From Paracoccaceae bacterium (GTDB lineage Bacteria; Pseudomonadota; Alphaproteobacteria; Rhodobacterales; Rhodobacteraceae), in the NCBI GenBank assembly GCA_004566265.1, contig SPLB01000156.1:1-12337 (forward strand): DNA of 12,337 bases. The letters run 5' to 3'. A program made the translations under genes and the position numbers. This document shows positions 6,702-12,337 of this stretch, one piece after another. Every line of letters starts with the position of its first letter. Position 1 is the first letter of the stretch. The notes below the pieces were generated by a model. That model did no database searches, was not told where the DNA came from, and saw only the letters and a program-made list of their open reading frames with translations.

Positions 6702-6813
6702 GGTCCGTCTCCAGACTGATTACTTGTTCGTTGAGACCAAGATAAACGCTGGTTTATCAAAAACTATGATAATCTAATTGCACATTTCATTTCGAAAATG
6801 ATAATAATAACCC
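6702..6813. promoter_or_regulatory. Divergent promoter region between mhqO-like and lysR genes
   Basis: This 112-nt AT-rich stretch separates the divergent starts and must hold both promoters. For the rightward lysR gene the best candidate is TTGCAC (6778-6783) and GATAAT (6800-6805) with a 16-nt spacer, which would put transcription start at or within a few bases of the ATG. No convincing sigma-70 -35/-10 pair stands out for the leftward operon, as expected if it depends on an activator. Confidence 0.55.
6741..6758. promoter_or_regulatory. Perfect 18-bp dyad, candidate LysR operator
   Basis: GATAAAC-GCTG-GTTTATC has perfect 7-bp arms and a 4-bp spacer. Its size and its AT-rich arms are similar to LysR-type operators, although the spacing is T-N12-A rather than the textbook T-N11-A. 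It lies between the two divergent genes, about 40 nt from the operon start codon and 56 nt from the lysR start codon, a common place for an autoregulating activator site. Confidence 0.5.
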
Positions 6814-7719
6814 ATGCAAGAACTAAAACCCGTTCGCGTTTTTCTTGAGGTTGCAACCCTCAAAAGCTTTGCTGCTGCAGCGAAGTCTTTGAGGATGACG
6901 CCAGCGAGTGTAACGCGGATCGTTGCCAAGCTTGAAGAAGACCTTGGCGAGCAGCTTTTGCTGCGCACAACTCGTCAGGTCTCACTGACGTCGACGGGCG
7001 CTTTCGTGGCCGCGCGGTATAAGCCGCTCATTCAAGCCTTCGACAAAGTGGAACAGGATCTCGAGCGAGAAATCCAACCCTATCGAGGACGGCTGTCAAT
7101 CAACGCGCCTATGTCTTTTGGTTTGCGGATCATGCCGATGCTGGTTGAGAGCTTCCGCCTCGCCTATCCGAACATCGACCTCAACATTCACCTTACCGAC
7201 CGGCTGGTGGACATCGTTTCCGAGACCTGTGACTTATCCATCCGTGTTTCTGGTCCTCCGCAAGACAAATCGACAATCTGGCGCAAGCTCTGTGAGGTGC
7301 CGTTGCAGGTTGTGGCCGCGCCGTCTTTATTCGAGCGCCACCCAAAACCCAAGTCGCCTGATGACCTGGATCATAAGATCTGCTTGTCTTACGGGGAGGA
7401 AGCCGCTCCTGAGGTTTGGAGGTTTGAGAAAGGCGCTTTGAAACGCCCGTTTACATCAGGCCAATCAATCCGCTCTAACAACGGGGATCTTCTTTATCAG
7501 TTTGCGCAGTCGGGCGCCGGCATAGTCATGTTGCCGAACTTTCTCGTGGCCGACGGTCTTGCCGCAGGTAAGGTTGTTCCCGTTCTTGAGGATTGGGCGA
7601 TACCGCCATTGTGGCTGTCGTTGTTCTATCCTCCATACGAGACACTACCGCCCTTGGTCGCGACCTTCACCGATTTTTTCGAAGCCTATTTACAAGACCT
7701 AGACGGATTTGACTTCTGA
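6814..7719 (+). CDS. LysR-family transcriptional regulator
   Basis: 301-residue LysR-type regulator of normal length. The winged helix-turn-helix occupies about residues 3-62 (VRVFLEVATLKSFAAAAKSL, then PASVTRIVAKLEEDLGEQLL and RTTRQVSLTSTG). The effector-binding domain runs from about 91 to 292 (GRLSINAPMSFGLRIMPML, IHLTDRLVDIV, QFAQSGAGIVMLPNFLVADG). It contains three cysteines, at 139, 160 and 190; Cys190 lies at a place where Cys is common in this subgroup, the other two less so. The ATG at 6814 has no recognisable Shine-Dalgarno sequence. Divergent placement 112 nt from the mhqO-like gene strongly suggests it controls that operon and perhaps itself. A quinone, phenol or ring-cleavage product is the natural guess for its effector, but nothing in the sequence proves it. 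Confidence 0.92.
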   Translation: MQELKPVRVFLEVATLKSFAAAAKSLRMTPASVTRIVAKLEEDLGEQLLLRTTRQVSLTSTGAFVAARYKPLIQAFDKVEQDLEREIQPYRGRLSINAPMSFGLRIMPMLVESFRLAYPNIDLNIHLTDRLVDIVSETCDLSIRVSGPPQDKSTIWRKLCEVPLQVVAAPSLFERHPKPKSPDDLDHKICLSYGEEAAPEVWRFEKGALKRPFTSGQSIRSNNGDLLYQFAQSGAGIVMLPNFLVADGLAAGKVVPVLEDWAIPPLWLSLFYPPYETLPPLVATFTDFFEAYLQDLDGFDF

Positions 7720-8010
7720 GTTTGCGCAACTGTCGGTGGCATGGGCAGGGCTACGACACCATAAACGCCGTGTACGCGAGCCCGTGCGGTACCCACAACA
7801 ATCGACAAGACCGCCGACTTTGTCCGTGCACCTCCGAGCACCTCCGTGCCCACAGGCTCGTTGTAGGGTCTGGGATGACGGATGGAGGTCGCTTGTCCAT
7901 CAAACGAAATTCTCGAGCGCTGAGCCGTGAAAGCGGCTTCTGGGCCGATGAGACCGTCCACAGTTCGCAAGTGATATGTCCGGCTTCCTGTCGAGGGGCT
8001 GCCCCATGGA
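7720..8010. other. Convergent intergenic gap with no supported gene
   Basis: These 291 bp lie between the ends of lysR and the RND pump gene. A minus-strand frame is open through it (7686-8078) but overlaps the ends of both flanking genes, has no ribosome site and no recognised domain. The gap contains a tandem 10-bp near-repeat (GCACCTCCGA/T at 7828-7847) and a weak 5-bp stem AGCCG...CGGCT (7923-7938) without a U-run. I see no clear terminator for either gene. Confidence 0.5.
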
Positions 8011-11000
8011 CTATTCTGCGGCCATTGGCAAATTCGCCTCATGAGGTAGACCTGCAAAATGTACTGCCGCCATTTCACTTTTGTGTTTCCTATTCACATA
8101 AACCAGCCGGAAGACAGCCGGTGTGAAATAGAACGACACGACCGACGACAAAAGCACCCCGCCTGCGATGGACACGGCGAAGGGGGGCCAGAACCCACCG
8201 CCCTCCAAGATCAGCGGCAGGAAGCCCCCGAATGTGGTGGCGGTGGTCGAGAGGATGTGGCGGCTAGACTTGCCGATGACCCGTGTCATTGCATCGGGAT
8301 CCCCCCTCCGTGCCTGTGCGTCGGCCTGCAAGCCGGTCAAGATTATGATCGCCGCATTTATTGAAACACCAATCGAGCCGATCACGCCAACGATCGCTAC
8401 AATCCCAAAAGGGTATTGCACGATTGCCAGCGACAGCATCGACAGACCAGCCGACAACACACAGACCACAAAAGCGACAGCGGTTAAGCGGAAGGAGTTG
8501 AAGGTCAACGCGATGGTAGCGATCATCAGCACTACAATGATACCAATGGATGCCAACAGGTTTCTGACCGTACTGGAGCGTGCGTCTGCATCTCCGCCGA
8601 GCTCCAAGCGGTAGCCTGCGGGCAATTCAAAACCCGCAGTGTCCAACGCGTCCATGATTTGCACCAGTGCTTGCGTGGGCAGGATATCAGGTACGAGATA
8701 GGCCTGAGCGGTGTTGACGCGTTCACCGTTGCGGCGGGTGATCACACTCTCCGCAGCTTCAAGCTTTGGGGTCGCAAGTTCGGACAATGGGACCGCGGCA
8801 AAAATTCCAGCCGCCGACAGCTGTGCTGCATTTGGCAAGAGGATTGGCAGGTCAGACAGGTCACTTATTTCAGGATAAGCCAAGCGGTCAAACCGCACTC
8901 GAACGGGCAGCTGATCGGTGCCTTCGACGAGGCTTCCTCCAGTGATCCCACTCAGACCGTTTTGCAACTGCGCTGCAATATCGGCAACATTGAGACCCAG
9001 CAGGCGGGCTTTGCCTTCGTCGATGTCATATCTGATTTGCGGCGCCCCACCCTCGACCTGCGTTCTGACTTGGGTGATCACGAGGACGTTGGCAATGATC
9101 GCACGTGCCTGATCGCCAAACTCCCGAAGCACGGCAAGATCCGGCCCGACCAGTCGGATCTCAACCGGTGCAGAGACGGGCGGTCCTTGGACCAGGCTGC
9201 GTAACGTAACGGTCGCCCGGGGAAATGCCATGTCCAGTTCAGCTTGAAGCTCTGGCACCAAGCGGGCGGCATCTTCGGCGGTTTCGGTGCGGATCATCGC
9301 GATGGCATAGGATGGCTCCCGCGCGCGATTACCGATGATGTTGTAATAGAACGCCGGGCCGGATTGCCCCACAGACCAATAGACCTGCGTTATGCCTTCG
9401 GAATTGAGCAAGACCCGGTCCATCTCTTGAACCGTTGCGGCGGTATCGCTGAGCGCGGTGCCTGTTGGCATCTGCACCTCGAGATAGAATTGGTCCCGAT
9501 CCACGCCAGGGAAGAACTGTGCCTTGAGAGACGGAAAAGCGGCAAATCCCATGCCCGGCAGGATCAGTGCCAAAGCGATGGATTTCACCGGATGACCGAC
9601 TGACCATCGAATTGACGCGACAAACCAGCGGCCAATCGCGCCCGCGCCGATCCCGCCTTGACCGCCAGCTTTGATGAACCAACCCGAAAGGGCAGGCGTT
9701 ACCGTCAGCGCGATGAACAGCGACCAGATCAACATGATAACGACTGCAATTGCAATTGCCCCAACAAAATCACCGGATGGTCCGGGCAGCAGGATCATTG
9801 GTGTAAAGGACAGCGCCGTCGTCACAGTTGAGGCCAGCAAGGGTGCTGCCAGCCGCTTGACCGCATCCCCGACGGCATGTTCGCGCGTGTCGCCTGTCTC
9901 AAGCCTTTGCCGCACTTCGTCGACCATGACAATGGCCGCATCAACCAACAAACCAAGCGCTACGATCAGACCCGACACCGACATTTGATGGATGGGCAAG
10001 CCAATGACGTTCATGGTGGCAAGTGTTGCGAGCGATACAACAGGCAGGACCACTGCCACGATCGCAGCTGCTCGCAATCCAAGCGTGAAAAATAGCACGG
10101 CGAACACAAGAGCAATACCGAGGCCCATATTCAACACAACTTCCGCAAGACGATCCGCAGTGTAAGTGCTTTGATCAAACAACACAGTTTCGGTTAATCC
10201 GAAAGGTACCCTGGCAGCGCCGTCCGCCAATTCTTCGCGAACAAACTGCATCCAACGGTCGATCTGCACGCCGTCCTGCGCCAAGACACCGACCAAGACA
10301 GCTGGCCTGCCATTCGCATATGCCAATTCCGTTTTCGGGCTGCGTGGACCGCGGGAAAGCGATGAAACATCGGCAACAGTGACCGTTGCGCCAGTCTCAC
10401 CTTCGCGCAGAACGATGCGACCAATCCGCTCCAACGCATCAATTTCCCCGGACACATTTATCGTTAAATCGCTGACACGCCCATTCAGCTGACCCGCCTG
10501 TACTTTTCCATCACCCAAAGCGATCCGTTGCGCGACCTCGGCAATAGACAAACCAAGAGCCGCAGCCGTATCTGGATCAATTTCAACCAAGACCTCATCT
10601 TCAGGCTCTCCAAACAGATCAACGGCACGGGTGGCCGGGATGGCCCGCAGTCGGTCTGCGAGCGCTTCGGCATAGGCATGCGTCAAAGTCGCGGGAACCG
10701 CATCATGATCCTCAGTGATTGCAATAACCACTGAGTAGGCCGAGATCCCCTCGCTGTCGAACTCCGGTGGCAACACCCCTGCCGGGAAATTGCGCCGCGC
10801 ATCTTCGACCGCATCGCGCGCCTCAACCCAGACCTGCTCAATCGTGGTTTCATCAAGGGTCTCCAAAAGCTCGATCGAGACAACTGAAACGCCCGGGCGC
10901 GAGACTGAGGTCACAGTGTCTACCTCAGCAATCTCCCTCAACTCTTCCTCGATTTCGCTGCTCACCAACGCTTCGACACGCGCGGGATCGGCACCGGGAA

Positions 11001-11145
11001 ACGTCGTTGTTACTGTCGCAAAGAGGTTGGTGATCGTTGGGTCTTCCTGACGACCAATAGAGAGAAAGGCCGACAAGCCGGCGGCGATGAGCACCATCAT
11101 GATCAAGGCGACGAGGCGGGGTTGGCGATAGGATAACGTCAGCAT
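8011..11145 (-). CDS. RND-family efflux pump, inner-membrane permease (AcrB-like)
   Basis: 1044-residue proton-driven efflux permease of the AcrB/HAE1-like RND group, full length. Layout is TM1 at about 11-30, a periplasmic porter and docking region from 31 to about 335, TM2-TM6 at about 336-488, TM7 at 519-539, a second periplasmic loop to about 862, and TM8-TM12 at about 863-1013. The N-terminal marker is SIGRQEDPTITN. In TM4, GLLVDAAIVMVDEV holds Asp402 but Ala403 replaces the second aspartate of the AcrB pair. In TM10, GVSINAAIIIL has Asn930 where AcrB has Lys940. The ATG at 11145 is 4 nt after the fusion-protein stop with only a distant GGGG upstream, so it is probably translated by coupling. 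It needs an outer-membrane channel not encoded here. Substrates are unknown; drugs, solvents or aromatic compounds are all possible. Confidence 0.93.
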   Translation of the reverse strand: MLTLSYRQPRLVALIMMVLIAAGLSAFLSIGRQEDPTITNLFATVTTTFPGADPARVEALVSSEIEEELREIAEVDTVTSVSRPGVSVVSIELLETLDETTIEQVWVEARDAVEDARRNFPAGVLPPEFDSEGISAYSVVIAITEDHDAVPATLTHAYAEALADRLRAIPATRAVDLFGEPEDEVLVEIDPDTAAALGLSIAEVAQRIALGDGKVQAGQLNGRVSDLTINVSGEIDALERIGRIVLREGETGATVTVADVSSLSRGPRSPKTELAYANGRPAVLVGVLAQDGVQIDRWMQFVREELADGAARVPFGLTETVLFDQSTYTADRLAEVVLNMGLGIALVFAVLFFTLGLRAAAIVAVVLPVVSLATLATMNVIGLPIHQMSVSGLIVALGLLVDAAIVMVDEVRQRLETGDTREHAVGDAVKRLAAPLLASTVTTALSFTPMILLPGPSGDFVGAIAIAVVIMLIWSLFIALTVTPALSGWFIKAGGQGGIGAGAIGRWFVASIRWSVGHPVKSIALALILPGMGFAAFPSLKAQFFPGVDRDQFYLEVQMPTGTALSDTAATVQEMDRVLLNSEGITQVYWSVGQSGPAFYYNIIGNRAREPSYAIAMIRTETAEDAARLVPELQAELDMAFPRATVTLRSLVQGPPVSAPVEIRLVGPDLAVLREFGDQARAIIANVLVITQVRTQVEGGAPQIRYDIDEGKARLLGLNVADIAAQLQNGLSGITGGSLVEGTDQLPVRVRFDRLAYPEISDLSDLPILLPNAAQLSAAGIFAAVPLSELATPKLEAAESVITRRNGERVNTAQAYLVPDILPTQALVQIMDALDTAGFELPAGYRLELGGDADARSSTVRNLLASIGIIVVLMIATIALTFNSFRLTAVAFVVCVLSAGLSMLSLAIVQYPFGIVAIVGVIGSIGVSINAAIIILTGLQADAQARRGDPDAMTRVIGKSSRHILSTTATTFGGFLPLILEGGGFWPPFAVSIAGGVLLSSVVSFYFTPAVFRLVYVNRKHKSEMAAVHFAGLPHEANLPMAAE

Positions 11146-11149
11146 AAAA

Positions 11150-12298
11150 CTACAGCCCCGCGATCAGCACAGTAACGCGTTGCCCAGGGACCACGCGGTG
11201 GCCACCCGTCGTCACAATGCGCGCGTTGGCAGGGAACGTGCCCCGAATGAAAGCGCGCCCTGCGTCAACATGAAGAACTTCGACCAAGGCTGATCTTACC
11301 GTTTCTTCTCCATCCACGACGAGCACATTCCATGCGCCATTTGCTCCGGCAGACAGAGCGTCCAACGCCACCCACGCACCGGGTTCGGCAATTGTCGTTT
11401 TCAACGAGAGCGTGACCGTTTGCCCGTCAAGCACTGGTATCTCGTCCGTCAATCGAAAAAGGGCTGTCCGGGTGCGTGTGACCGGATCAATATCCGGGCG
11501 GACACGGATCAGGTCTGCCCGATGTGAAAGACCGCCGATCCGGACATGCGTGTTGGTCAAAGCGACAAGATCGACCGACAAAGGCAATCCCACTCTGATT
11601 TCTGGCGGTCCGGTTTCGATCACGGACACGATGGGGTTGCCCGCTGCAACGGTCTCGCCTGTATCGCGGAATTGCGCGCCCACTCTGCCCGAGAAAGGGG
11701 CACGGAGGGTCGACTTCGTGCGGTTAATGTCGACAGCGGCCAGAGCCGCGTCAAGCTCCCGGATCCTGCTGTCCAGTTCGTCACGTCTGGCAATGGTCTG
11801 TTCCACGGTCTCTTCGCTGGCGAAACCTTCTGTTTGTAGGATCTGAGCGCGGGCCAGCTGGCTTTCTGCGAACTCAAGCTGGGCCTCAAGTGCCTGCCGC
11901 GATGCTGCCAGGCGATTATGCTCGGCCTCCAGCAGCGCGGTGTCCAAGCGCGCCACAACCTCACCTTTGGAGACGAGATCCCCCTCTTTGACTGCGAGTG
12001 CGGTTATCAAACCGCCAAGTTCAAAGGAAATCTCTGCCGACCGTGTTGCTTCGACTTGACCCAAAAAATCCCTGGCAACAACAAAACCAGCGCTCATCTC
12101 GATCGGTTTGGCCGATACCGGCGTGGCTTGCGCAACTTCAAATTGCTCTTTTGCCTTCGCACGATCTGTCAACACGGACGAGCCAGCGGCAACGGCTGCA
12201 AAAGCGGTTAAGATGACAAAGCCCGTCGCCACCGCACTTGTAACCTTACGGTTGCGTTGACGGCGGAGATGACGTTTGGTTTCAGCTTCTTTCGTCAT
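11150..12298 (-). CDS. RND efflux periplasmic adaptor (membrane-fusion protein)
   Basis: 382-residue HlyD/AcrA-type adaptor that links an RND pump to an outer-membrane channel. A basic N-terminus (TKRHLRRQRNRK) precedes one hydrophobic segment at about residues 20-43, probably a signal anchor; no lipobox Cys is seen. The lipoyl halves are VKEGDLVSKGEVVARLD (103-119) and LRAPFSGRVGAQFRDTGE (198-215), with an alpha-hairpin coiled coil between them (about 122-195). Beta-barrel and membrane-proximal domains follow (PEIRVGLPL, DPVTRTRTALFRL, GHRVVPGQRVTVLIAG). I chose the ATG at 12298, which has AGGGG 5 nt upstream. A GTG at 12304 is possible but lies only 1-2 nt from that site. It is the first gene of a two-gene operon with the pump. 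Confidence 0.92.
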   Translation of the reverse strand: MTKEAETKRHLRRQRNRKVTSAVATGFVILTAFAAVAAGSSVLTDRAKAKEQFEVAQATPVSAKPIEMSAGFVVARDFLGQVEATRSAEISFELGGLITALAVKEGDLVSKGEVVARLDTALLEAEHNRLAASRQALEAQLEFAESQLARAQILQTEGFASEETVEQTIARRDELDSRIRELDAALAAVDINRTKSTLRAPFSGRVGAQFRDTGETVAAGNPIVSVIETGPPEIRVGLPLSVDLVALTNTHVRIGGLSHRADLIRVRPDIDPVTRTRTALFRLTDEIPVLDGQTVTLSLKTTIAEPGAWVALDALSAGANGAWNVLVVDGEETVRSALVEVLHVDAGRAFIRGTFPANARIVTTGGHRVVPGQRVTVLIAGL

Positions 12299-12314
12299 AT
12301 TCACCCCTTTCGAA

Positions 12315-12336
12315 GTTACGGTTATTAACTTAGTTA
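12315..12336. promoter_or_regulatory. Overlapping palindromes upstream of the RND operon, candidate repressor site
   Basis: GTTATTAAC (12321-12329) and TAACTTAGTTA (12326-12336) are perfect odd-centred palindromes sharing TAAC, and another GTTA is at 12315-12318. The cluster begins about 17 nt before the adaptor start codon. TetR-family repressors of RND pumps often bind such sites next to the start. The regulator gene, if present, would be beyond the window edge. Confidence 0.35.
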
Positions 12337-12337
12337 G

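Noticed and set aside
7922..7939. Stem AGCCG...CGGCT as a terminator between the convergent genes
   Set aside because: Only five base pairs and no U-run on either strand; too weak to call.
7686..8078. 130-codon minus-strand open frame across the convergent gap
   Set aside because: It overlaps the 3' ends of lysR and the RND gene in other frames, lacks a ribosome site and shows no domain I recognise. The composition fits a chance open frame in GC-rich DNA.
1..12337. CRISPR array, tRNA or rRNA genes
   Set aside because: No regularly spaced repeats, no tRNA-like cloverleaf motifs and no rRNA-like sequence were seen on reading through.

Overview
The window looks like a piece of an alphaproteobacterial chromosome, most likely a marine Rhodobacterales/Roseobacter-type organism. 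This is inferred from moderately high GC, codon use and gene style; there is no rRNA or other phylogenetic marker, so the assignment is tentative. It holds ten intact protein-coding genes, one degraded insertion-sequence gene, and no tRNA, rRNA or CRISPR array.

Layout. (1) Positions 1-480 are a scar region: a decayed IS21-family istA start (about 168-390, with a frame break and an in-frame stop), a possible IS end near 96, and short open frames at the left edge that may belong to a truncated neighbour. (2) Positions 480-6701 are seven minus-strand genes packed head to tail, read in the order ring-cleaving VOC dioxygenase (mhqO-like), alpha/beta hydrolase (mhqD-like), XapX-type two-helix membrane protein, YcaC-type cysteine hydrolase, YtcJ-type metal amidohydrolase, small GNAT-like protein, MFS_3 exporter with a C-terminal ABM-like domain. 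Several junctions overlap or are under 12 nt. Two wider gaps (62 and 65 nt) each carry a strong hairpin that could tune expression between segments. (3) Positions 6702-6813 are a 112-nt divergent promoter region with a perfect 18-bp dyad, and a LysR regulator reads rightward from 6814 to 7719. (4) Positions 7720-8010 are a convergent intergenic gap. (5) Positions 8011-12298 are a minus-strand RND efflux operon, membrane-fusion protein followed by pump, separated by 4 nt; its promoter region runs off the right edge and carries overlapping palindromes.

How the parts may work together. In Bacillus subtilis MhqO and MhqD belong to the methylhydroquinone/catechol stress response, encoded in separate operons under the MarR-type repressor MhqR. 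Here homologues of both are adjacent and divergent from a LysR gene, with two further hydrolases and an exporter downstream. The simplest inference is a LysR-controlled module that opens an aromatic or quinone ring, hydrolyses the products and exports the remainder. The actual substrate cannot be read from sequence. The RND pump is a separate unit, possibly also for toxic small molecules; no outer-membrane channel gene lies in the window.
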